Shown here piece by piece: positions 22,318 through 31,849 of a stretch of DNA of 64,000 nt. This DNA comes from Protopterus annectens (lineage: Eukaryota; Chordata; Ceratodontiformes; Protopteridae): contig NC_056725.1 in NCBI RefSeq assembly GCF_019279795.1, positions 1,754,497,030-1,754,561,029 on the forward strand, written 5' to 3'. Numbering within the stretch: position 1 is the stretch's first letter; the number at the start of each line of letters is the position of its first letter. The position numbers and the translations under genes are program-made. Under the pieces are notes generated by a model. It worked only from the letters and a program-made list of their open reading frames with translations, searched no databases and was not told the origin of the DNA.

Positions 22318-23619
22318 CTAGGTGGAACTTGGAGGAGCCAGAATGCCCTGCAACACAGCAGTGGCAAAGCCTGCTCTAGTTTTGGAGTATAAAGGTAGGT
22401 GGTAGTGTTTTGTGAAGGTATGCACAGAACTCCAAGTGGCTGCCTCCAAAATATCTTTGGTAGGGACTTCTCTGAGGAAGGCTGTAGAGGTAGCTGTGGC
22501 CCTTGGGGAGTGGGATCTGATGCCTGTAGGAACAGATTTGCCATGAAAGGAGTAACAAAACCGTATGCAGTGGCCTATCCATTTTGAAATTGTCTGTTTG
22601 GAAATAGGCTTCCCTTGAGCTCCTACAGCATAGGACACAAAGAGTTGTTCTGATTTCCTGAAAGGCTTTGTTCTGTCCAAATAGCAACGTAGCTGTCTAT
22701 GGATGTCTAAGGAATGTAGCAGCCTTTCCCCTTTGTTTTGAGGATTGGGGTAAAAGGTAGGTAAGTGTATGGCCTGATTTAAAGCTACCCTGGATACTAC
22801 CTTAGGCATAAATGACGGGTTGGTTCGTAGGGAAACCCTGTCCTGATGGAAGATGAGAAAGGGCTGCACAGCCATGAGGGCTTGTAGTTCCGAAACCCTA
22901 CGAGCTGACGTAATGGCCAGAAGGAAGGCTGTTTTCCAGGACAAAAATTGCAAATCTGTTGAGGCAGCTGGTTCATAGGGAGGCAATGTTAATTTTTCTA
23001 GAATGTAATTAAGATCCCAGGCTGGTATTGGTTGTTTCCTTGGAGGTCTTACATTCTTAGCCCCTCTGAGGAACTGTCTTAAGAGTGGGTGAGAGAATAA
23101 GGGTGGATCAGTGTTGTATTCTGCTGAAATGGCTGAGGCATGAATTTTGATGGAGGAAAAAGAAAGTCCACTGTTCAACAGCTCAGCTAGATACTGTAAT
23201 ATCTGAGGCAAATTCAGTTTTCTAGGATCCTGGCCTTTTTTCTCATTCCAAGAGCAGAACCGTTTCCATTTTGCGGAGTAAGCCTTTCTAGTAGATGGCC
23301 TTCTGGCCTCCAAAATGACATCCTGCACCTCTTTGGAGAGTAGGGTCTGTTGTGGTGTTAAGGAATTTTCCATGCAGCCAGATTGAGTGTTTTCAGCTGA
23401 CTGTGAAGAGTTTTGTATCTGTGCTGAGTCAGTAGAAGAGGCATTAGAGGTAGGATCCAGGGAGGAGTATGTGTTAGGTTCCTCAGGAGTGGGAACCAGT
23501 GTTGTCTTGGCCAGTCCGGAGCAATCAGTATCATCTTCGGTCTGTCTGCTCTTGCTTTCAAGAGCAACTTGGGCAGAAGAGGCAAAGGTGGGAAGGCGTA
23601 AACTGTCTATGCTGCCCAA
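22318..23619 (-). CDS. DIRS-A tyrosine recombinase, intact ORF
   Basis: An open frame of 433 codons. The start shown is the first Met of the frame at 23,619; the frame overlaps the RNase H frame by 62 bases, so the true start or expression route is uncertain. Residues 1-95 are polar, Ser/Gln rich. Residues 95-200 form the core-binding part (STRKAYSAKWKRFC, FSSIKIHASAISAEY). The catalytic domain has the first Arg in SARRVSEL (R240/241), HSPR giving H370 and R373, W396 in AATWSS, and the nucleophile Y406 in TFTKHYHL. All key residues of the tyrosine recombinase family are present. It acts on the circular DNA copy to integrate it without a target duplication. The host no longer needs it; its openness suggests recent insertion. 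Confidence 0.92.
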   Translation of the reverse strand: MGSIDSLRLPTFASSAQVALESKSRQTEDDTDCSGLAKTTLVPTPEEPNTYSSLDPTSNASSTDSAQIQNSSQSAENTQSGCMENSLTPQQTLLSKEVQDVILEARRPSTRKAYSAKWKRFCSWNEKKGQDPRKLNLPQILQYLAELLNSGLSFSSIKIHASAISAEYNTDPPLFSHPLLRQFLRGAKNVRPPRKQPIPAWDLNYILEKLTLPPYEPAASTDLQFLSWKTAFLLAITSARRVSELQALMAVQPFLIFHQDRVSLRTNPSFMPKVVSRVALNQAIHLPTFYPNPQNKGERLLHSLDIHRQLRCYLDRTKPFRKSEQLFVSYAVGAQGKPISKQTISKWIGHCIRFCYSFHGKSVPTGIRSHSPRATATSTAFLREVPTKDILEAATWSSVHTFTKHYHLPLYSKTRAGFATAVLQGILAPPSST

Positions 23620-25430
23620 CTGAAAGGGCGTCCACTCTCCAGGCCTTTGGATGGAAGGTCCTTGAGCAGAACTTTGTCAATTGATGATTCCTGTGGGAGG
23701 CGAAGAGATCTATGTCTGGCCTTCCCCACGCTTGGATTATCTGTGTAAACACTTGAGGATGCAACTTCCATTTATGTGGGTCTATCATATTTCTGCTTAG
23801 ATTGTCTGCCAGCGTGTTTTCCAATCCTGGCAGGTACTGTGCTTGAAGTTCGATTTGCCATTCCAGAGCCAAGTTCCAAAGTGACATGGCTAGCCTGCAC
23901 AGGGGGTATGAATGTGTCCCTCCTTGTTTGTTTATGTACCACATTACTGTGGTGTTGTCTGTTCTTATCAATAATTGCCCTGGATGCAGGAGGTCCTTGA
24001 AAGCTGTAAGTGCATTTATCACTGCTAGCATTTCTTTTTGATTGATGTGAAGGTGCTTTTCCTTTTGGGACCATTTGCCCTGAATGCACCTGTCTGTCAT
24101 GTGTGCCCCCCAGGCGTAGTCTGAGGCGTCTGTTGTGATGACTTGATTTGCTTGAGGCTTGCAGAATAGAAGACCTGTGTTTGTTTGGCATGCTTGGGCC
24201 CACCATAGAAATTCCTTTTGCAAACATGGGATTATTGGTATTATTGTTTCCAAACTGTGGCTGTGTTGAGACCATAGGTTTTTTAGGTACCATTGAAGTT
24301 TCCTCATATGCAACTTTGCACATGGGATTAAAAGAATGCAAGATGCCATGAAGCCCAGAGCCTGCAGGATTTTCCTTGCAGTGAGCCTGGTACAATTTGC
24401 TAGTATTTTGAAGTACTGAGTTAGTTGCCCTGTTTTTCTGGCGTAAGATAGGCCATCTGGGTGTTTGTGTCCAAGTTGGCACCCAGGAAAGTTATTTTCT
24501 GAGATGGTGTTAGCCTGGATTTCTCTGTGTTGACTGTGTATCCCAGAGAATTCAATAACCGTATTACATAAGCCAGATGTTCCAGAAGTATGTGTTTTCT
24601 GTCCGCTTGGATCAGGCAGTCGTCCAAATAAGGGTAAATTTGTATCCCTTGAAGTCTGCAGTAGGCAATTACTGATGCCAGGCATTTCATGAATACTCTG
24701 GGCGCAGTAGATAAGCCAAAGGGCAACGCAGAGAATTGATAGTGGATTGAACCTGCAAGAAATCTGAGGTATCTTCTGCAGCTTTGTCTGATTGGGACAT
24801 GCAGGTATGCCTCCTTGAGGTCCAATGCTACCAGCCAAAACTCCTTGCCCAGCATGGGAAGAAGCTGCTGTAATGTGAGCATCTTGAATTTTGGTGCAGT
24901 AGAAATGTGTTTAGGATGGATAAGTCCAAAATGGGTCTCCAGTCGGTTCCTTTCCTTGCTACCAGAAATAGTCTGGAATAAAAACCTTGACCTTGTTCGT
25001 GAGTAGGTACCTCTTGAATAGCTTTCATGTCCATGAGCTTTGAAATTTGTATTTGAGCCTCTGCCCTTTGATTGTGTGGCAGGTTCGGCATGCCTCTCAT
25101 TTTTGGAAGAGTGTGAAAATGAAATCTGTAGCCTCTGTTTATAATGTCCAGGATCCATTTGTCTGTTGTGATAATATGCCAATTTCTTGTAAATAATGCC
25201 AGCTTTCCTCCTAAGGTTGCTGCCAGCTGAGACTTGCTTGGCATAAAAAGGGGGAAGTCATTGGGTTTGTTTCCTGTATTGTTGTGCACTGTCTTCGCCA
25301 CCTCTTGGTGCTGGAGTTTGCCATTGTCTGCCTCTATATGATCCTTGAGATTGTCCTCTGCCCCTTGTGTGCCTGTATCTACCTCTTTGGGGCTTGTCCA
25401 TGGCTGGAAAGGACGTTTTTTGAAGGCCAA
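23558..25430 (-). pseudogene. DIRS-A pol: reverse transcriptase, RNase H, methyltransferase-like region; frameshifted
   Basis: N-terminal frame 25,430-24,828 includes DKWILDIINRGYRF and the finger motif DWRPILDLSILNTFLL. The second frame, 25,182-24,421, carries LDLKEAYLHVPI, FSALPFGLSTAP, the catalytic YLDD and FLGANLD. The third frame, 24,838-23,558, carries RNase H: TTDASDYAWGAHM, KEMLAVINA, RTDNTTVMWYINKQGG and LADNLSR, the D-E-D-D set. After that come DIDLFASHRNHQ and FHPKAWRVDALS. This last region, together with FPPLPLLPKVLLKARAD and APDWPRQHWFPLL in the next frame, lies where DIRS elements carry a DAM-like methyltransferase domain; I assign it by position and similarity only. Two frame changes (about 24,910 and 24,430) break the polyprotein. 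Confidence 0.88.
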
Positions 25431-27030
25431 TTTCTGCTAAAACGTGGTGGTTGAACCTGTAGAAAAGCTTTTACAGTTTGCATAGATTTAGCTTTTTCTT
25501 CCATTTTCCGTAGTATCTCCTCAGCATTAGTACCAAATAGTACATCCTTTTGTAAAGGAGCATCTAGTAGTTTAGCTTTAACATGATCAGGCAAGGTTTG
25601 TTCCCTAAGCCAGGCATGTCTACGAATGACTGATCCTGTAACAGCAGCTCTACTTGAGGCCTCTAGAGCATCATAGCCACATTGTAAGGTGTGTTTACCC
25701 ACTTGTTCTGCACTGTGCATCATATCCTGCAACTCCTTCAAATCTGGTTGTTCAGGTTGTGACATTTTATTTCTTAATTGAGATAACAGAAACTGCTGAT
25801 ATTTAAGCATATGGAACTGACAATTTAAAGCCCTCATGGCTAGGGTGGCCGAGGTATATACCTTTTTTCCCCACCTTTCTAAGGATCTAGACTCTCTTTC
25901 GGAAGGTAGTGGATTCTTAGCAGTAGAGGCCTTCACTCCCTTGGGGCCTTGAGAAATGGTTTCAGGGTCAGCATTATGGCTTTTGTAAAGAAATTGATGA
26001 GAGTTAGGAACTCTGTAGTACCTATCAGGCTTGACTGGGGCAGGAGGCAGGGAATCCGGATTAAGGCAGGCCTCCGAGTAAACATCATCAAGTATGTCCA
26101 AGACAGGAGGTATCGCCAGAGGCCTGTGCTGAGGTAGCAAAAGAAATTCCCTAGGTCTTTTCTTGGAATCAGAAAAGTCTTGGCCTTCCCAATGGAAGTG
26201 TTCCCTCAAGGTATGCAAGGTTTCCCCAAAAGAAAAATCCTCTGGGGGAGATACAGAAGAAATGGACTGCTCTGCATCAGAATCTTCAAAAGGGGAGTAC
26301 GAGTGTTCCTCTTCATCAGAATGTTCTGAAATAATGGAGCCCTGGTCAGAAGAGGGAGAGTCTTCCTCCACTCTGGGTCTCTTGTCCGGAGGGGGTTGGG
26401 AACCCCTGATAAGAGTAATTAAATCCTCAGCCATTTTAAGCATCTGTTTTTTAGGCATGGGGCCTGGAGATGGGGCCTGTGCAACAGGCCTCTTGGGATG
26501 CATGGCTGATTTGGACTTAGTAAAGGCCTTTATGGAAAAGGAAGATGAGGGTCTAAAGACACCATGGGTGGAAGTGGACCTGTCCACGTTAGGAGGCTCA
26601 ACACTCATAGTAGTTGTTGTCTGGGTATGGGCCGAGCACCTGCGGTCTCGGTTGCAGGAGACACCGCCAAAGAAGTGTCGTCGGTAGTCCGGGGCTGAGT
26701 AGGCGCCTCGCTGAGAACCGGACCACGTGTAGCCGGTTTTGGCGTGGTGTCGGTGGAGACTGCGGACCTCACGTGTCGGTCTTTGTCCTTGCGTTTTTTG
26801 GACAAAACGGTAGTCGGAGTCTCCGACGACATTTTATAATCAAAAGCTTTACCAAAAAAGTGCTGGGAGAACTCCGCCCGACGCTTAACAGTGCGTTTAT
26901 TGAAAGTAGCGCAAAAGCGACAGCCCGAGACGTCGTGGTCTGGGCCTAAACAAGGTATGCAGAGGGAATGGAAATCCTTATGCGGTATTTGCTTCCCACA
27001 AGAAATACAATTGTTAACTTTGTCTGACAT
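25379..27030 (-). pseudogene. DIRS-A Gag-like protein, one frameshift
   Basis: The N-terminal frame 27,030-26,605 begins MSDKVNNCISCGKQIPHKDF and holds the Cys/His cluster (CxxC, H, CxxC, H, CxxC, ending CRFCATFNKR). A frame change near 26,610-26,640 leads into 26,608-25,379. That frame has a Pro/Lys-rich stretch, acidic Ser-rich runs (SDEEEHSYSPFEDSD), then a helical domain with LKELQDMMHSAEQVGKHTL and AEEILRKMEEKAKSMQ. Total about 545 residues. It overlaps the pol frame by 52 bases. Similar to the DIRS-E Gag throughout. The start lies about 164 bases from the TATA box in the ITR. Particle-forming role is inferred. Confidence 0.85.
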
Positions 27031-27164
27031 CGGTCTGAGGCAAGAAAAGTTTCCAACGGGTACTTAGCTTTAAAGAAGACTTCGGTTTCCAAATTTTCGT
27101 AATTTCAGGAGCTGGCCGACCGGCACTTGCGAACTGCTTCTGCTTCGGGCACCGCGCGGCAAAA

Positions 27165-27342
27165 AAGACTGAAGAAAATGGAGTCGGCTGTGTCTTATAT
27201 ACCCCTGTCGCACTGACGTCAGGGAAGAAAGTGACGACAACTGACGCCGGACCTAGACTTTGGAATTCGGCCGACCGAGGACCCGCCTGACGGCAGAGAA
27301 CCCATCTGTGATTACTGCAGCTGTATGCACGATGAACATCAA
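27165..27342 (-). promoter_or_regulatory. Right (5') ITR of DIRS-A with CRE palindrome and TATA box
   Basis: On the minus strand: outer end ATGTTCATCGTGCAT, then a GC-rich block, TGACGTCA (27,214-27,221), then TATATAAG (27,194-27,201), then the gag start at 27,030. TGACGTCA is the canonical CREB/ATF site and is kept in DIRS-E. I infer that this is the element's promoter. Confidence 0.65.
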
Positions 27343-27504
27343 CAGAACTGAATTGCTCCAGAAGAAACAGAGCAACCAAAATTAATATAAAACTAGTACA
27401 TGTGCATCCAGAAAGTGGAGAAAGAAGAAAGCCTTGGCCAGAGGACAAAGAAAAAATGAAGAGGAAGGAGGGAGGGAGAGTCAGAATACTGCAACACTGT
27501 AAAA

Positions 27505-27585
27505 CAGAACATCTACTTTTATGGTAAGTTTTTACACAACTGTACTGTGTCCTTCCTCATCACTGTTTCAGTATTCCTTACCAAA
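27505..27585. other. Internal complementary region of DIRS-D
   Basis: Left half AACATCTACTTTTATGGTAA..ACAACTGTA is complementary to the DIRS-D left end at 21,586-21,625. Right half CTGTGTCCTTCCTCATCACT..CAGTATTCCTTACC is complementary to the right end at 33,410-33,445. The same two-part design as DIRS-A links the separated DIRS-D ends. Confidence 0.75.
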
Positions 27586-27967
27586 GGGAGATTAGTAAAG
27601 GTACTGAAGAAGATCGGAGGAGGAGGAAGCAATAGAGGAACCCCCAAGAAACTATGTAGGATGTCTCTGGCAAATCCAGCTCTGTCCCTACAAACTATAT
27701 CTAACTTGTAGTGTTTAGTAAAAGTATGCACAAAAGACCAGATAGCAGCTTCTACAATGGATCTAGCATCCAGACCCTTGAAAAAAAAAAAACACCAGAA
27801 GAGGCCACTACCTTGGTAAAATGAGCACAAAATGCAGAAGAAAGCTGCTTCCCATGAAAGGAGTTAACAAAAAGAAATGGTCTTGGAAATGAAAGAAGAG
27901 ATGGTTTGCTTAGTATCAGCTAAATTTAATTTCTTGGCAAGAAAAGAAACAAAGTTGCTCCAATTTC

Positions 27968-28190
27968 CTTATGTATTTTATTTATTTATTTAGTTATAGG
28001 CTCATAGGAAGTTACTAGGCTATTGGGCTGGAGGCCCTTACAGGCCTAGCCAAGACTTTTGCCCATGTTCCAACAAGTCAGCACCAGATGCCTCTGCCCA
28101 GCAGGGACACAGGTGGAATCCCAGGGGTGTATTTTCTGTTCCTTATCCAGTTATCCAGGTTGCACTTAAAAAGAGTTAATGAGGTACTCT
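27968..28190 (-). mobile_element. CR1 LINE 3' end
   Basis: On the minus strand the sequence reads LFKCNLDNWIRNRKYTPGIP, then GAGGC..AGCCTAGTAACTTCCTATGA and an AAATAAATAAAT end at 27,970. This parallels the 3' ends of the CR1 copies at 15,000 and 30,400. Only about 220 bases remain. Confidence 0.7.
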
Positions 28191-28442
28191 GCTTGAGTTA
28201 TTTAACATTGGTTAACCAAGAAAATCCGACTTGGAATGAGCCAATTTTCAGCAGAGGCCTGGGGAGAAACACTCTTTTGACACGTCTTAGTAACGTGGGA
28301 GGAAACCAGGTCACCCAGAGGAAACCCACACAAATGCAGGGAGAACATGCAGTCTCTGCAGAGAAGGCACCCAGTCAAGAATCAAACCAGAAAACATTTT
28401 GCTGTGAGGTGACAACGCAAACCACTGCACCAATGCGCTGTC
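28190..28442 (-). mobile_element. tRNA-derived SINE, tail type II
   Basis: Inverted copy. The head is at the right end (GGTGCAGTGGTTTGCGTTGT on the minus strand). The body has CATGTTCTCCCTGCATTTG, and the tail has CTGCTGAAAATTGGCTCATT, CCAAGTCGGATTTTC and GGTTAACCAATGTTAAATAA. It lies against the CR1 3' end and interrupts the DIRS-D recombinase. Confidence 0.75.
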
Positions 28443-29721
28443 TTAACTAAATAATATCTGAGCTGTTTATGCAAATCCAAGGAATACTGAACACACCCTT
28501 ACTGCTATTTTGGGGAGTGGTGAAAAAGAAAGTAAGATGAATGGTCTGATTCAAGGACAAATCAGGAGTGGGAAGTGCCTGAAGGTCAGAAACTCTTTTG
28601 GCAGAAGTCAGAGCCACAAGCAAGGTAGTCTTCCAGACATACAATTTCACAGTAAAAGAAACTGCAGGTTAAAAAGGTGGCAGAGTCAACTTTTCAAGAA
28701 CAAAATGAAGGTCTCTGAAGGGGAAATGGGCTTTCTTGGTGCCCTAATACGAATGCCACTTTTCAAAAACCTGCTTAACTTCAAATCAAGAGGAAAGTTG
28801 TGGATCCAAATGCAAACTAGCAGAAATGACTGACAAATGAGTTTTAACAGAGGACCATTCCAGAACAGAAATGAGTAACTTAATATATGAAAGAGCAGTA
28901 AGAATATCCAATAAAAGAGGGCCCTGTTCATATTTGTGACACCAAATAGAAAATCTATTCTACTTAGCAACAGGCTAACACAGAAGGTCTTTGGTTAATG
29001 AAGTTCGCAGATGACTGCAAACTAGGAGCAATAATCGAAACTCCTAACGATGTGGACATCCTATAAAAGGGCCTCATGGAGACAGATGCCTGGTGTCAAA
29101 GCCATGGCCTCAAGCTCAATGCCAAAAAGTGCACTGTCATCCCCTTTGGTAAAAACTCTGTACCCATGAGCTACCACATAGGTGGTCTACTTAACACCAA
29201 AAGTGTGATAAGAGACCTTGGGACATGGGTGGACAGTAGTCTCTCCTTTGATAATCACATCACCACAAGTAGTCAGGAAATCCTTCTACGTGGCACACCT
29301 CATCACAAAAGGTTTCTCATCCAGGAAAAAAGATGTCATAGTTCCCCACTACTCGTCACTCATTAGACCCATTATATAGAGTACAATGCCCCTTTTGGTA
29401 TGTACCTCAACACATCTACAACAACTGGAAAGGCCGCAGAAATATCCCACAAAGAGGATTACCGGCCTCAAACAGATGCCCTACGCAGACCGTCTCAAAA
29501 AACTCCAGCTTTACTCCATCGCATATCACCTACTCAGAGGCAATCTCTGCCTAACATACAAAGCTATGTCAAACCCAGAGCTGTTGGACACGCTCCACTT
29601 AAAGAAATCCCAATCCCTCCGAGCTACACGCTCTAGGGACCCAAACCTTGTCACTACAATAAACAGAACATACTGGAGGGATAGATTCCTGTCCCAGAGA
29701 CTTCGCATACTTTGGAACAAA

Positions 29722-30258
29722 TGGGATTATATTAAAATCTCGAAGTCTGACAATATTGAATATGATATTGTCGACACGAGAATACCGAAAGCACACTACA
29801 TCAAACGTTTAAATGGAAAATCTCCGGAATTGGTATATTTAAGTAGGAGAGTGTGGGGGGTGTAGGTGTGCTTGCCCCCCTGCCTACACACTATTTAGTT
29901 TTTTTTTTTTTTTTTTAATTTACTTTTTGTTGTTGTGTCTTTCGGCTTTTCCCGGCTAGGGGTCGCCACAGCAGAACTCCGGTCCATTAATTATTGGCAG
30001 TAGATTTTTACGTGGCGAGTTGCCAGCCCTGACGCACAACCTTCAACGAAGGTACACGCACTCACGCATGTCTCCACATAGAAGACACTCTAGCTGAGAA
30101 TCGAACAGGACAACGTCTTAGTGTGAGGCGACAACACTACCCCAGCACCACCACTGCAGTATATTTTTTAATTTACTATTTTTTTTTTTTTTCCGATGGT
30201 TTAAGTTCGATCTTTAGTGATTTCAAGTTTTAAACCTTTGAGATTATAATATAGACCC
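29722..30258. mobile_element. Non-autonomous DNA transposon with 8-bp target duplication
   Basis: It sits in the CR1 codons for LWNK. GGAACAAA occurs just before (29,714-29,721) and just after (30,259-30,266). Termini are imperfect inverted repeats: left (T)GGGATTATATTAAAATCTC, right complement GGGTCTATATTATAATCTC, with about 19 of 23 positions matching. No transposase frame. An 8-bp duplication suits hAT-like families, but the ends lack the usual CAG start, so the superfamily is open. Near the left end GACAATAT..ATATTGTC is palindromic. A SINE lies inside. Confidence 0.7.
29925..30168 (-). mobile_element. tRNA-derived SINE, tail type I, inside the DNA transposon
   Basis: On the minus strand: head with TAGTGTTGTCGCCTCACAC, B-box-like GTTCGATTC, body, then GGCAACTCGCCACGTAAAAA, GCTGTGGCGACCCCTAGCCG and GGAAAAGCCGAAAGACAC. 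Same tail as at 11,735 and 43,398. Confidence 0.75.
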
Positions 30259-30529
30259 GGAACAAACTACCTATCTATATCAAACAAAGCTCCTCATTAG
30301 CACTCTTCAACAAAAATCTTGATGACTGGATGGGAAGTAGGAAATTCACCCCGGGGGATCACCTCTGTGACTCTGCTCGACACGGGTACAGGAAAATAAT
30401 TTTCTTGGGTGGCGAAAGCCAGGGTACCTTTTTGGCTAGGCTTATGTAGGCCCTAGGGCCAATAGAATAGTACCTACCTATGAACGTATAGGATTTTCTA
30501 GCCTCTTGCAAAACCCAAAGCATGCCCTC

Positions 30530-31830
30530 AGAAAACTAGAATCGAAAAAAAATCAAAACCTTATCACCAAAAGAGTCAAATGTAGGGTAAGCAGATGAGG
30601 GTGACAGAGAGCCCTTGTCCTTATGAGGAGGTACATCATGAGAGGTAACTTGCAATGATTGCTCTAGGCCAGGTGAAACAGAAGGGGGAGCCAATGCCAT
30701 CTGAGGCAAAAGGGGAGTCAACAACAAGATTTTGGACCTATCCCACTTGATGATGGGAAGGACCCTTGGCAACAGAGGAACGGGGGGGCATACAGGAACA
30801 GGTCTATGTTTAATCATCGAAGGTCCAGCTCATCAAACCTCAGATGATCGAGCACAGAACAGTGGACATTCACTTCAGAGAATGTGTGAGATGGAGAAAG
30901 CAACTAGTTGGCCAACATTTCCCCATCACACATGCTGCACTATTTCAAACCTATCCAAGTTGGGAGCTGTGCCCCCACACACCCCAACTATATATACCAA
31001 CGCCAAGACTGCACTACGGTGGAGGGAAAAGGAACTAGTTGGCCAACATCAGGAAATTTGTTGAACATTCGCCTGGTTGTGTTCGATGATCAGATGTTCG
31101 CTGAACTGAACATTCGATTTTTGAACATGGACCCTACAGGAACATTTCTTTCCAAGAAAAATATATTGTGCCCATTTTCCAAGCCAAAGAACTTGGCACT
31201 CTTTTGTCTGTTTAGAAGGGAGGCAAAAAGATCTACTTGGAGTATCCCAGCAACGGACAATATCTAGAAAAACCACCCTGTGAAGCATCCACTCATTAGG
31301 TTTTGTCCTAGAACTGCTCAGATGGTCTGCCACCAGATTGTGCTCTGAGGGGAATATAAACCACCTGAAGGGTCAAATGATGCCAGATATCAAAATCCCA
31401 AGCAACGGCCAGTCTGCAAATAAGGTCTGTGAAAATCATGACGGGACCCAGAACTGACAGAAAATGCAAGGTCTGAAGATTTAGAATCTGAGCCTCATCT
31501 CTGCTTTAATACAGCCCTTCATTTGCTGACCAAATCTCCTGATGTCATTGAAGAAGCTCTCCAACCCAGGTCAGAAGCATCTGTAAACAGTTCCTGAATG
31601 AAGGAAGGAACCTGAAAAGGCATGTCTGGATTCAGAGAAACCTGATTAATCCACCACAGAAATTCTTGTATGATACAAGGCAAGAGAGGAATGGGAAAGT
31701 TCAGAGTATGACAATGCTGCAGACAAATTGCCTTGGGATACCACTCTAAAACTTCTTCATGTGGAGTCTGACAAAAGGAACTAAAGCAATGGTGGAAGCC
31801 ATAAACCCCTGGGATCAAACAAACTCTCTT
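30530..31830 (-). pseudogene. DIRS-D pol remnants (RNase H and methyltransferase-like region)
   Basis: 30,536-30,817: VPLLPRVLPIIKWDRSKILL corresponds to DIRS-A LPLLPKLLLKARADRPKMIL. 31,049-31,333: ADHLSSSRTKPNEWMLHRVV corresponds to the end of RNase H. 31,519-31,818: IIQEFLWWINQ and LFTDASDLGWRAS correspond to the RT/RNase H boundary. The RT palm with YLDD is missing. Several frames; no function. Confidence 0.7.
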
Positions 31831-31849
31831 GCAGACACTACCTGTAAAG

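Larger units (their letters stand above)
21793..27342 (-). mobile_element. DIRS-A, nearly complete DIRS-like retrotransposon
   Basis: 5.55 kb. Minus-strand order: 5' ITR (27,342-27,165), gag (27,030-25,379), RT-RNase H (25,430-23,558), tyrosine recombinase (23,619-22,318), ICR (22,284-22,189), 3' ITR (22,005-21,793). This is the classic DIRS1 layout. The recombinase is fully open; gag and RT each have at least one frameshift. It sits in DIRS-D between that element's 3' ITR and ICR. The left flank is ..CACCTAAA and the right flank is CAACAGAAC..; I see no flanking duplication, as expected for tyrosine-recombinase integration. Similarity to the type A part of DIRS-E is high, so this subfamily was recently active. 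Confidence 0.92.
27590..28970 (-). pseudogene. DIRS-D tyrosine recombinase, decayed and interrupted
   Basis: The C-terminus at 27,590-27,800 keeps the nucleophile block, VHTFTKHYKLD, preceded by IVEAAIWS. After an interruption (27,968-28,442), 28,447-28,650 has VWKTTLLVALTSAKRVSDLQ, the first catalytic Arg region. 28,690-28,970 aligns with the core-binding part in shifted frames (GIRIRAPRKPISPSE versus GAKNVRPPRKQPIPAWD). Stops and frameshifts are frequent. Clearly older than DIRS-A. Confidence 0.75.
28985..30500 (+). mobile_element. CR1-like LINE, 5'-truncated, split by a DNA transposon
   Basis: Starts in the RT catalytic region (MKFADDCKLGAIIE, 29,000) and runs through SHGLKLNAKKCTVIPFGK, LQQLERPQKYPTKRITGLKQ and DRFLSQRLRILWNK. 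At 29,721 it is interrupted by a 537-bp element and resumes at 30,259-30,266 with the duplicated bases, then ..PIYIKQSSSLALFNKNLDDW. The 3' end is CCTACCTATGAACG near 30,495. It is nested in DIRS-D, between recombinase and methyltransferase-like remnants. The closest relative in the window is the copy at 13,430-15,075. Confidence 0.85.
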
